48,055 nt of DNA from Subtercola sp. (GTDB lineage: Bacteria; Actinomycetota; Actinomycetes; Actinomycetales; Microbacteriaceae), in NCBI GenBank assembly GCA_025463745.1, contig JAODBB010000085.1:1-48055 (forward strand), given 5' to 3'. Below the pieces are notes generated by a model. It searched no databases, was not told where the DNA came from, and saw only the letters and a program-made list of their open reading frames with translations. Shown here piece after piece: positions 40,765-48,055 of the stretch. Each line of letters starts with the position of its first letter. The first letter of the stretch is position 1. A program made the translations under genes and the position numbers.

Positions 40765-42579
40765 TCACACCAGAGATTGCCGCCACGACGCGTGCAGCTG
40801 TGCGAAGCGCCCCGTGCCGGCGATGAGGTCGGCAGGGGTTCCGTCTTCGATGATGCGGCCGTGTTCCATCACCAGTACGCGATCGGCGATGGCCACCGTC
40901 GAGAGCCGGTGGGCGATGATCACGGCCGTACGGTCGGCGAGCAGGGTCTGCAGGGCATCCTGAACCAGGCGTTCACTCGGAATGTCGAGCGAGGCGGTGG
41001 CCTCGTCGAGAATCAGCACGGCGGGGTCGGCGAGAAACGCCCGGGCGAACGAGATGAGTTGCCGCTGGCCCGCCGAAACGCGGCCGCCACGCTTGTTCAC
41101 GTCGGTCTCGTACCCGTTCGGCAGACTTTCGATGAAGGTGTGCGCGCCGACCGCCTTCGACGCCGCGATGATCTCGTCGATGGATGCGCCCGGCTTACCG
41201 ATGGCGATGTTGTCGGCAACGGTGCCGGAGAAGAGATACGCCTCCTGCGTCACCATGACGATGGCGCGGCGCAGGTCTTTCGGGTGAAGGTCGCGCAGAT
41301 CGATGCCATCGAGCGTGAGCCGCCCTTCGGTGGGGTCGTAGAAGCGCGAGATCAGCTTGGCCAGGGTCGACTTGCCGGCGCCCGTCGAACCCACCAGGGC
41401 GATCGTCTGGCCGGCAGGAATGTTCAGGGTGAACCTCGGCAGCACCACGCGCCCGTTCTGGTACGAGAACTCGACGGCGTCGAAATCGACGGCGCCGCTC
41501 GACGCCCAGAGGTCGACGGGCTTCACCGGATCGGGCACGCTCGGCTGCTCTTCGAGCACACCCGAGATCTTCTCCAGCGCGGCGGCCGCCGACTGGTAGG
41601 AGTTGTAGAACATCGCCATCTCCTCCATCGGGTCGAAGAAACGACGCGTGTACAGCACCGCGGCGAGCAGCACACCGACCGCGATGTGACCGTCGACGAC
41701 GCGGAACGCCCCGACGAGCAGCACGATGGCCACGGCCACGTTGCCGATGAGAACCAGCCCGGGATCGAAAATACCGAACAACCGAATCACCCTGGCGTTC
41801 GCCGATCGGTAGTCTTCGGTCAGCTCGCCGAACTCGGTGTCGTTGCTCTTCTCGGTGCGAAACGCCTGTACGGCACGGATGCCCGTCATGGTCTCGACGA
41901 ACTTGACGATCAATTTCGCCGAGGCCACTCGGGTCAGCCGGAACATCTTCTGCGAGCGAAGCTGGAACCAGCGCGTGAGAACCAGCAGCGGAACCAGTGA
42001 GATCACCAGAATGACACCGCTCGCCCAGTCGAGCGCGAAGAGCGCGATGCCGATGAACAGCATGTACAACAGACCCTGCACCAACTGGTTGATGCCGGAG
42101 TCGAGCAGTTCTCGAATGGAATCGAGGTCACTCGTCTGGCGGGAGATGATGCGCCCCGACGTGTACGTCTCGTGAAATTCCAGGCTCAGCTTCTGGGTCT
42201 GCACGAAGACCCGCTTACGCAGGTCGAGCAGAATCGACTGCGAAACACGTGCCGTGAGCACGGTGAACCACGAAATGAGCACGGCGCCGACGATGCCCGC
42301 GAGAAGATACGCGACACCGGCGAAAGCCAGCGGCATCCAGTCGTTCGCGAGCAGCGCTGGCAGGCCGCTGTCGATGCCGTAGGCGATCAGCGCCGGACCG
42401 GCGACCTGAGCAGCGGTGCTGATGACCACGACGACCAGGCTGACCAGCAGACGGCTTCTCTCGGGTCGCAGCAGCGAGCCGAGCAGGCGAAGGGAGCGCG
42501 TTCTGAGCTGGCTGCTCTCGTCGCGCGTGAAGTCGTCGCGCTCCTCGCCGCCGACCCCTGAAACGGCGCTCTGGCTCAT
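40765..42579 (-). CDS. Heterodimeric ABC exporter subunit B (canonical Walker B, altered signature)
   Basis: ATG at 42579, 4-bp overlap with the upstream ABC gene; 604 residues. Six helices in the first 330 residues form the exporter domain, with [24 protein letters not shown] as a coupling region. The nucleotide-binding domain has Walker [12 protein letters not shown], a non-standard signature RVSAGQRQ (LSGGQ changed), and Walker [11 protein letters not shown] with the catalytic Glu. The partner has the complementary pattern, so this dimer has one good and one degenerate ATP site. Likely a drug or lipid exporter. Confidence 0.9.
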   Translation of the reverse strand: MSQSAVSGVGGEERDDFTRDESSQLRTRSLRLLGSLLRPERSRLLVSLVVVVISTAAQVAGPALIAYGIDSGLPALLANDWMPLAFAGVAYLLAGIVGAVLISWFTVLTARVSQSILLDLRKRVFVQTQKLSLEFHETYTSGRIISRQTSDLDSIRELLDSGINQLVQGLLYMLFIGIALFALDWASGVILVISLVPLLVLTRWFQLRSQKMFRLTRVASAKLIVKFVETMTGIRAVQAFRTEKSNDTEFGELTEDYRSANARVIRLFGIFDPGLVLIGNVAVAIVLLVGAFRVVDGHIAVGVLLAAVLYTRRFFDPMEEMAMFYNSYQSAAAALEKISGVLEEQPSVPDPVKPVDLWASSGAVDFDAVEFSYQNGRVVLPRFTLNIPAGQTIALVGSTGAGKSTLAKLISRFYDPTEGRLTLDGIDLRDLHPKDLRRAIVMVTQEAYLFSGTVADNIAIGKPGASIDEIIAASKAVGAHTFIESLPNGYETDVNKRGGRVSAGQRQLISFARAFLADPAVLILDEATASLDIPSERLVQDALQTLLADRTAVIIAHRLSTVAIADRVLVMEHGRIIEDGTPADLIAGTGRFAQLHASWRQSLV

Positions 42580-44342
42580 GCGGGCACCTCTTCTTCAAAA
42601 CTCGAAATGACGAATCGGTAGTGGTCGTTCGTGGCCAGCAGCTCGGCGTGGGTTCCGACCGCGGTCACCCGGCCGGCCTCGAGCAACGCGACCCGGTCGG
42701 CGAGCGCCACCGTCGACGGTCGGTGGGCGACGATGAGCGCGGTCGTCGAGGCCAGAATTCGGCGCAGGGCCGCTTCGACCAGCGCCTCGGTGTCGACATC
42801 GAGCGCCGAAAGCGGGTCGTCGAGCACGAGCACCTTCGGTTTCGCCGCGATGGCACGAGCAAGAGCAAGGCGTTGACGCTGACCGCCCGACAGGCTGAGG
42901 CCCTCTTCTCCCACCCGCGTATTCAAGCCGTCAGGCAGCTCGTAGACGAAGCCCGCTTGCGCGATCTCGATCGCCTCCGCCACGTCGGCATCCGTCGCCA
43001 CAGGCCGGCCGAGCACGACGTTCTCGCGCACCGTCGCACTGAACAAGGTGGCGTCTTCGAACGCCATGGCGATGTTGGTTCGCAGATCGTTGCGTGTCAG
43101 CGTTCGAATGTCGACCCCGTCGAGCTTCACCGCGCCCGAATTCACATCGTAGAGGCGGGTGGTGAGCGCGGTCAGGGTGGTCTTGCCCGACCCGGTCAGC
43201 CCGACCAGGGCCATCGTCTCGCCGGGCTCGATCACCAGATCGATTCCGTTCAGGAGGTCTGAGTAGCGATCGGGGGCATCCTGGTACCGAAAGTGCACAT
43301 CGTCGAAGGTCAGCTGACCACGCGGGTTCGGGATGCGCGCGGGGTTCTCGGGGTCGGTGATGGTATTGACCGAATCGAGCACATCGAAGAACCGCGCAGT
43401 GGCGGTCTTCGCGTCGAACGTCATCGCGAGAAAGTAGCCCATCGACTCGACCGGAAAGAGCAGCACCGTGCCCGTGGCGAAAAACGCCACCAGCTCGCCC
43501 ACCGAGGTCTGCCCTGTCGACGCCAGCCACACTCCGATCACGAGGCACACGGCGAAGGCCACGTCGGGAATGAGCAGCAGCCAGAGCCAGATGCTCGCGA
43601 CCGCCTTGGCCTTCTCGATCTCGGTGCCGCGCAACTTCTCTGCTTGGCGTTCGAACTTCTTCAGCGCGAAGGTGCCTCGGCCGAATGCTTTCAGAACCCG
43701 GATGCCGTGCACCGACTCCTCGACGGCGGTCGCCAGGTCGCCCACCTGGTCTTGGCTTCGGCGCGCAGCTTCGGAGTACCGGCCCTCGAACACGTAGCTA
43801 TACGCCAGAACGGGAATAGACGCGACGAGAAAGATCAGTCCGAGCACCCAGTTGATGCTGATCAGCACGGCGAAACCGATGAAGATGGTGACGATGTTCA
43901 CGACCATGATCACGATGCCGAACGAGATCCAGCGGCGGATCAGGTTCAGATCGCTGATGGCTCGTGAGAGCAACTGACCGCTCGGCCAGCGATCGTGGAA
44001 CGCTACCGGCAGGTCTTGCAGGTGGGTGTAGAGGCCGTCGCGCATCCGGGCCTCGATGTGCGTGCCCGGCGTCAAGACGAGCACGCGCCGCAGGGCGATG
44101 AGCACGGCCTCAAGCACCCCCAGCGCGAGAACGACGAGCACGACGGGCCAGATCTGCGACGAATCGCCGTCGGCGAGCGGGCCGTCGATGAGCACGGCCA
44201 GAACTTGAGGAATGACGAGAGAGACGATGCTGGCCGTCAATGAGACAACCATCGCCAGATAGATGCGAGGCATCGCCGGTTTGGCGTAAACGTAGAGTCG
44301 AGAGAGTGTGCGAAACGTCGACTGACCTTGTGAGGCAGGCAT
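42576..44342 (-). CDS. Heterodimeric ABC exporter subunit A (degenerate Walker B)
   Basis: 588 residues; six helices, then Walker [12 protein letters not shown], a canonical signature [16 protein letters not shown] and a Walker [13 protein letters not shown] where the catalytic Glu is Asp. [22 protein letters not shown] marks a coupling helix. It pairs with the downstream subunit: its Walker B and the partner's altered signature meet in one site, leaving the other site fully competent, as in TM287/288-type exporters. First gene of the pair. Leader 44343-44493 shows only a hairpin belonging to the next unit. Confidence 0.9.
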   Translation of the reverse strand: MPASQGQSTFRTLSRLYVYAKPAMPRIYLAMVVSLTASIVSLVIPQVLAVLIDGPLADGDSSQIWPVVLVVLALGVLEAVLIALRRVLVLTPGTHIEARMRDGLYTHLQDLPVAFHDRWPSGQLLSRAISDLNLIRRWISFGIVIMVVNIVTIFIGFAVLISINWVLGLIFLVASIPVLAYSYVFEGRYSEAARRSQDQVGDLATAVEESVHGIRVLKAFGRGTFALKKFERQAEKLRGTEIEKAKAVASIWLWLLLIPDVAFAVCLVIGVWLASTGQTSVGELVAFFATGTVLLFPVESMGYFLAMTFDAKTATARFFDVLDSVNTITDPENPARIPNPRGQLTFDDVHFRYQDAPDRYSDLLNGIDLVIEPGETMALVGLTGSGKTTLTALTTRLYDVNSGAVKLDGVDIRTLTRNDLRTNIAMAFEDATLFSATVRENVVLGRPVATDADVAEAIEIAQAGFVYELPDGLNTRVGEEGLSLSGGQRQRLALARAIAAKPKVLVLDDPLSALDVDTEALVEAALRRILASTTALIVAHRPSTVALADRVALLEAGRVTAVGTHAELLATNDHYRFVISSFEEEVPA

Positions 44343-44459
44343 AAACGTAGGGTCCTAAACAGAAAATCGTGTGCGTATGGAGGCGCCCTTGTGGGGCAGA
44401 AGGCATTCTGGGCAGCCTTGAAGGCTATACACAGAAGTGCTGCGGGCGCAACTGCGCGG

Positions 44460-44474
44460 GGCGGCAATGCCGCC
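44460..44474 (-). terminator. GC hairpin after the dimethylargininase gene
   Basis: GGCGGC (44460-44465) and GCCGCC (44469-44474) pair around AAT, 20 bp beyond the stop of the minus-strand gene ending at 44494. Confidence 0.5.
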
Positions 44475-44493
44475 GCTCCTCAAACCGGTGAGG

Positions 44494-45705
44494 CTAGCGC
44501 AGACGAACCGACAGGCAGGTGACGCAGCCCTCGAGCTTTTCGTACTCGCTGATATCGACGGCGATGACGCGATAGCCGAGGTTTTCGATGAGCTCCGCCG
44601 TCTGAGGCGCCGACGTCGACATCAGCACCGTGTCGTCGGTGAGCTTCACCACATGCGCCCCGCCTTCTTCGGGCACACTCAAGAAGCGATCGAAGATCTT
44701 CGGGTCATCGACCAGCGGCAGGTAACCGATGACCGTTCCATCGGGCAGAGCCGTGACGGCGCTCTTCAGGTGCAGAACCTTCGTCAACGGCACCGCGACA
44801 ACGGTGTACCCCAACGCGGCAACGATGTGCCGCAATTGGTGGATACCCTCCGCGTTCGTGCGGCCGCTGCGGCCCACGTACACGGTCTTGCCGACCTTCA
44901 GTACGTCGCCGCCGTCGAGGGTTCCCGGCACCGCAATGCGCGCCACTTGTAAACCCAGCTCGAGCACCGTCTTCTCGACGGCTTCCGTCTCTCCGACCCG
45001 GTGTTCGCTTCCGGGGCTGGCGATCACTGCCACGTCGTCGAAGATGACGACGGCATCTTCAACGAAGACCGAATCGGCGAGGTCGTCGGCGACGTCGACC
45101 TCAACCGTCGTCCACCCCGCGGTTTCCAGCACCGAGACGTACGACTCCCACTGCTTCTCAGCCCGTTCGAGATCGATGTCGCTCTTGTCGATGTGCGTCA
45201 CGTGACCGGCGGCCAGGGTCGCCGGGGGGCGACGGATGACCGCAACCCTGCGCTCGGGTACCGCGCCCGTGGCGGCCCGATCGCCTCTCGTTATGCCGAA
45301 GTACACACGTCGCCCCACGGTCACCCAGCTCACTATCACGACCAGGATGAAGACGAGATTGACGCCGACCAGGCTCGCGATGACGTAGTTGATGAGCACG
45401 GAATCGAGCGGGTTGCCCTGTGTGAGCAACGGAATTCCGAAGCCGATGAGAGCTGCGAGAACACCCGAAACCGCACCTGCGATCAGGGCGAGATACCACC
45501 GTCGGTAGGCACCGACCCACGCGAACACCGCGGAGAAGAGCAGCACGAACAGCGTCTGCGGTACGAAGAACGCGTTGACCACGGGAAAAACGGCCGGGTC
45601 GAAGCCTCTGACCATGAAGTAGGCCAGAAGTATTGCGAGATGCGCGATGGCGGCGACGACGAGCGCGGAGACAATCGAAGCGACAATACTGCGGGGCCGG
45701 AACAT
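44494..45705 (-). CDS. Dimethylargininase-like amidinohydrolase with N-terminal membrane domain
   Basis: 403 residues. Residues 1-130 contain four helices (about 10-31, 48-65, 71-93 and 104-129). From about 150 a DDAH-type domain follows: VAVIRRPPATLAAGHVTH, FVEDAVVIFDDVAVIA (about 214-229), GTLDGGDVLKVGKTVYVGRSGRTNAEG, LHLKSAVTALPDG with His312, and EGCVTCLSV with Cys394. Those are the catalytic His and Cys of dimethylargininases, which convert methylated arginines to citrulline. DDAH enzymes are normally soluble, so the fused membrane domain is the odd feature. The catalytic domain is probably cytoplasmic. Substrate might be another arginine derivative. Confidence 0.85.
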   Translation of the reverse strand: MFRPRSIVASIVSALVVAAIAHLAILLAYFMVRGFDPAVFPVVNAFFVPQTLFVLLFSAVFAWVGAYRRWYLALIAGAVSGVLAALIGFGIPLLTQGNPLDSVLINYVIASLVGVNLVFILVVIVSWVTVGRRVYFGITRGDRAATGAVPERRVAVIRRPPATLAAGHVTHIDKSDIDLERAEKQWESYVSVLETAGWTTVEVDVADDLADSVFVEDAVVIFDDVAVIASPGSEHRVGETEAVEKTVLELGLQVARIAVPGTLDGGDVLKVGKTVYVGRSGRTNAEGIHQLRHIVAALGYTVVAVPLTKVLHLKSAVTALPDGTVIGYLPLVDDPKIFDRFLSVPEEGGAHVVKLTDDTVLMSTSAPQTAELIENLGYRVIAVDISEYEKLEGCVTCLSVRLR

Positions 45706-45738
45706 GGGCGACTTTCTGATGGTGTGGGGCGAAAAGTG

Positions 45739-47382
45739 TCAGTGGAAGAAGTGTCGTTCGCCAGTGAAGTACATGGTGACACCGGCGGCCGTCGCCGCTT
45801 CGATCACCTCGGGGTCGCGAACCGAACCGCCCGGCTGCACAACGGCCTTGATGCCGGCGTCGAGCAGAATCTGCAGGCCATCGGCGAACGGGAAGAACGC
45901 GTCTGACGCGGCGACCGAACCAGCCGCCCGCTCGCCTGCCCGAGTGACGGCCAGCTGACACGAATCGACCCGGTTGACCTGGCCCATTCCCACCCCCACC
46001 GAGGCGCCGTTCGACGCGAGCAGAATAGCGTTCGATTTCACCGAACGGCAGGCGATCCATGCGAACTCGAGGTCAGCGAGAGTCTGGGCGTCGGCCGGCT
46101 CGCCGGAGACGAGACTCCATTTCGCTGTGCTGTAGCCGGCGAACGAGTCGGACTCCTGCGCCAGAAGACCGCCGCTGATCTGCTTCAATTCCACAGCGGG
46201 GCGCGCATAGGCGGCGGGAAGGCGGAGGATGCGCAGGTTCTTCTTGGTCTGAAGCAGTTTCAGGGCATCCGCTTCGAAATCGGGTGCGACGAGCACCTCG
46301 GTGAAGATCTCTTTGACGGTTTCGGCCATGCCGAGAGTCACGGTGCGGTTCGCGGCGATCACTCCGCCGAACGCCGAAATCGGGTCGCATTCGTGGGCAC
46401 GCAGGTGCGCCGACGCGATCGGGTCGAGTGCCGACGAGTTCGCCACCGCGATGCCGCACGGGTTGGCGTGCTTGATAATGGCGACGGCCGGCTCGGTGAA
46501 GTCGAAGGCGGCACGAACCGCGGCATCGGCGTCGACGAAGTTGTTGTACGACATCTCTTTGCCGTGCAATTGCTCGGCCTGGGCGATTCCGCGGCCGTTC
46601 GGCTCGAGGTACAAGGCGGCCGCCTGGTGGGAGTTCTCGCCGTATCGCAGGGTGTGCGAGAGCGAGACGCTGCGTTCGATCAGCTTCGGGAAACCAGCGC
46701 TGGGCAACGGTGCGGTGGGGTCGAAGACGCCCTCGACCGGCAACGAACTGGCGCCCAGCTGTTCGGCGAACCAGGTCGCAACCGCCGTGTCGTACGCGGC
46801 CGTGTGCGCGAACGCAGTGGCAGCGAGCTTGCGGCGGGTCGCCAGCGACGTGCCGCCGCTCTCGAGCGCATCGACGATCTGCGGATAGGTGTTCGGCGAA
46901 ACGGCGATCGCCACGTTCGCGTGGTTCTTGGCCGACGCTCGCACCAGTGCAGGCCCCCCGATGTCGATCTGCTCGATGACGTCGTCACCTTCCGCGCCAC
47001 TCGCGACGGTCTCGGCGAAGGGGTACAGGTTCACCACCACGAGCTGAAAGGCCTGAATCTCGAGCTCTTGCAGCTGGGCGATGTGCGACTCGAGCCGCAG
47101 ATCGGCGAGGATGCCGGCGTGCACCGAGGGGTGCAAGGTCTTCACCCGGCCGTCGAGCGACTCGGGAAAACCAGTGATCGAGCTGACCTCGGTGACCGCG
47201 AAACCGGCTGCGGCGATCGTCTTCGCGGTCGAGCCCGTCGACACGATCTCGACGCCGGCGGCGCTCAGGGCGGCAGCGAATTCGACGAGACCGGACTTGT
47301 CGCTCACCGAGACGAGCGCGCGTTTGATGGGAACGAGGTCGCGGTGGTGAAACAGTGACGGGTCGTGACGGGGGCCGCTCAT
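45739..47382 (-). CDS. purH: Bifunctional AICAR transformylase/IMP cyclohydrolase
   Basis: ATG at 47382 after GGAGAA; 547 residues. The IMP cyclohydrolase (MGS-like) domain begins [23 protein letters not shown] (about 21-43), with [24 protein letters not shown] and [16 protein letters not shown]. The transformylase domain has [19 protein letters not shown], the catalytic [14 protein letters not shown] and [10 protein letters not shown]...QPGGSVRD. It performs the last two steps of de novo IMP synthesis. purN is 37 bp upstream on the same strand, so they form a purine operon. Confidence 0.96.
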   Translation of the reverse strand: MSGPRHDPSLFHHRDLVPIKRALVSVSDKSGLVEFAAALSAAGVEIVSTGSTAKTIAAAGFAVTEVSSITGFPESLDGRVKTLHPSVHAGILADLRLESHIAQLQELEIQAFQLVVVNLYPFAETVASGAEGDDVIEQIDIGGPALVRASAKNHANVAIAVSPNTYPQIVDALESGGTSLATRRKLAATAFAHTAAYDTAVATWFAEQLGASSLPVEGVFDPTAPLPSAGFPKLIERSVSLSHTLRYGENSHQAAALYLEPNGRGIAQAEQLHGKEMSYNNFVDADAAVRAAFDFTEPAVAIIKHANPCGIAVANSSALDPIASAHLRAHECDPISAFGGVIAANRTVTLGMAETVKEIFTEVLVAPDFEADALKLLQTKKNLRILRLPAAYARPAVELKQISGGLLAQESDSFAGYSTAKWSLVSGEPADAQTLADLEFAWIACRSVKSNAILLASNGASVGVGMGQVNRVDSCQLAVTRAGERAAGSVAASDAFFPFADGLQILLDAGIKAVVQPGGSVRDPEVIEAATAAGVTMYFTGERHFFH

Positions 47383-47418
47383 AATGGGTTCTCCAAGTGT
47401 GTGATGCAGGTGTGGCTT

Positions 47419-48021
47419 CTAGGCTGAGCTTGCTCGGCTGGTGAGCGCGATGCGGTTGTTGGCGATGTCGAGTACGGCCTGCACCAGCAGGTCGCGTTCG
47501 ACGGTTTTGATGCGTTCGTGCAATTCGAATTCGGTGTCACCCTCGAGAACGGGCACCACCCGTTGCACGAGGATGGGGCCGGTGTCGACGCCCTCGTCGA
47601 CGATGTGCACGGTGACACCGGTTTCGGCGACACCGGCGGCCAGGGCATCCCGAACCGCGTGCGCACCGGGAAAAGCGGGCAGCAACGCGGGGTGCGTATT
47701 GATGAGGTTCGGCGACAGCGCCGCCACGAAACGCGGGGGCAGGATGCGCATGAAGCCGGCGCACACCACGAGATCGGGCGACCACGATTCGACCTGCGCG
47801 AGCAGTTCGTCGCCCCACGAAGCCCGATCGGCGAACGCCGTCGGAACGACGGTGAACGACGGAATACCGAACGCTTCGGCGTACTCGAGGCCCGGGGCAT
47901 CGTTGTCGGAACCCACGGCGACGATACGGGCGGGGTACTCCGCGTCTGCCGCCGCCTCGAGAAGCGCGCGGAGGTTCGACCCTCCGCCCGAGATCAGAAC
48001 GACAATCGAGAGCACCCCCAA
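47419..48021 (-). CDS. purN: Phosphoribosylglycinamide formyltransferase
   Basis: About 198-200 residues; the start is TTG 48021 or GTG 48015, neither with a clear ribosome site. VLISGGGSNLRALLEAA is the phosphate-binding opening, CAGFMRILPPRFV follows, and the catalytic Asn-His-Asp triad is in NTHPALLPAFPGAH and DEGVDTGPILVQ. It formylates GAR with 10-formyl-THF in purine synthesis. It is the first gene of the purN-purH pair within the window. Confidence 0.94.
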   Translation of the reverse strand: MGVLSIVVLISGGGSNLRALLEAAADAEYPARIVAVGSDNDAPGLEYAEAFGIPSFTVVPTAFADRASWGDELLAQVESWSPDLVVCAGFMRILPPRFVAALSPNLINTHPALLPAFPGAHAVRDALAAGVAETGVTVHIVDEGVDTGPILVQRVVPVLEGDTEFELHERIKTVERDLLVQAVLDIANNRIALTSRASSA

Positions 48022-48024
48022 AGC

Positions 48025-48055
48025 TTAGCGGGGCGGCGCGAGGTTCTCCTGTGAG
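48025..48055 (-). CDS. Possible C-terminal tail of the gene upstream of purN (partial)
   Basis: A minus-strand frame reads SQENLAPPR and stops with TAA at 48027-48025, just before purN. The rest lies beyond the window, so identity cannot be given and the frame may be chance. Confidence 0.2.
   Translation of the reverse strand, partial: SQENLAPPR

Overview
The window reads as chromosomal DNA of a high-GC actinobacterium. The best fit is the family Microbacteriaceae (inference): GlnR is followed by the mycothiol enzyme MshD, ppk is followed by a MutT1-type Nudix/histidine-phosphatase fusion, isocitrate dehydrogenase is of the monofunctional NADP type, GTG/TTG starts are frequent, and Ala/Pro/Thr/Ser-rich membrane proteins are common. 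No IS element, prophage module, CRISPR array, rRNA or origin was seen. One tRNA (Lys, TTT) is present. No stretch over 300 bases lacks a gene.

Layout. 1-2.7 kb: the end of a secreted propeller/Ig protein, a small membrane protein, glnR and mshD. 2.7-10.4 kb: a phosphorus block, ppk - mutT1-like - PhoP-type PHO boxes - pstS-pstC-pstA-pstB, closed by a perfect 28-bp hairpin. 10.5-13.1 kb: an anti-sigma-like RskA protein that has lost its zinc-binding domain, plus small membrane and hypothetical genes. 13.2-17 kb: the most accessory-looking part. It has tRNA-Lys with a partial direct repeat of its 3' end 308 bp away, a TM2-domain gene whose first codons lie in that repeat, a zinc alcohol dehydrogenase, a PemK/MazF toxin with only a C-terminal remnant where the antitoxin should be, and a two-gene operon of a three-helix membrane protein and a caspase-family (metacaspase-like) protease.

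17-21 kb: an AceE-like thiamine-diphosphate enzyme with a palindromic operator at its promoter, and a DFR-like SDR lacking the catalytic tyrosine. 20.9-25.1 kb: a zinc-type operon (Zur-like box, znuA-like lipoprotein, DUF318 permease, TIGR03943-type partner, membrane-anchored propeller-like protein). 25.3-29.9 kb: a DUF3892 protein, a MarR regulator divergent from a membrane protein, a DHA2 drug exporter, glutathione peroxidase and small proteins. 30-32.4 kb: glyA and an aldose-1-epimerase behind a ZTP (pfl) riboswitch. 32.5-35 kb: an ECF sigma factor fused to a zinc finger, two hydrophobic helices and Ig-like domains.

34.9-48 kb: an MFS exporter, yrdB-nagA, icd, a GNAT enzyme, an alkyltransferase-like protein with a downstream lipoprotein, a heterodimeric ABC exporter with one degenerate ATP site, a membrane-fused dimethylargininase, and purH-purN.

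Functionally, phosphate uptake and storage are clustered under a likely PhoP control region. Zinc acquisition forms a second regulated unit. One-carbon and purine metabolism appear twice (riboswitch-controlled glyA; purN-purH). The best candidates for undescribed biology are the caspase/membrane-protein pair, the sigma/zinc-finger/membrane fusion, the TM2 gene grown out of a tRNA-end repeat, and the propeller protein embedded in the zinc operon.
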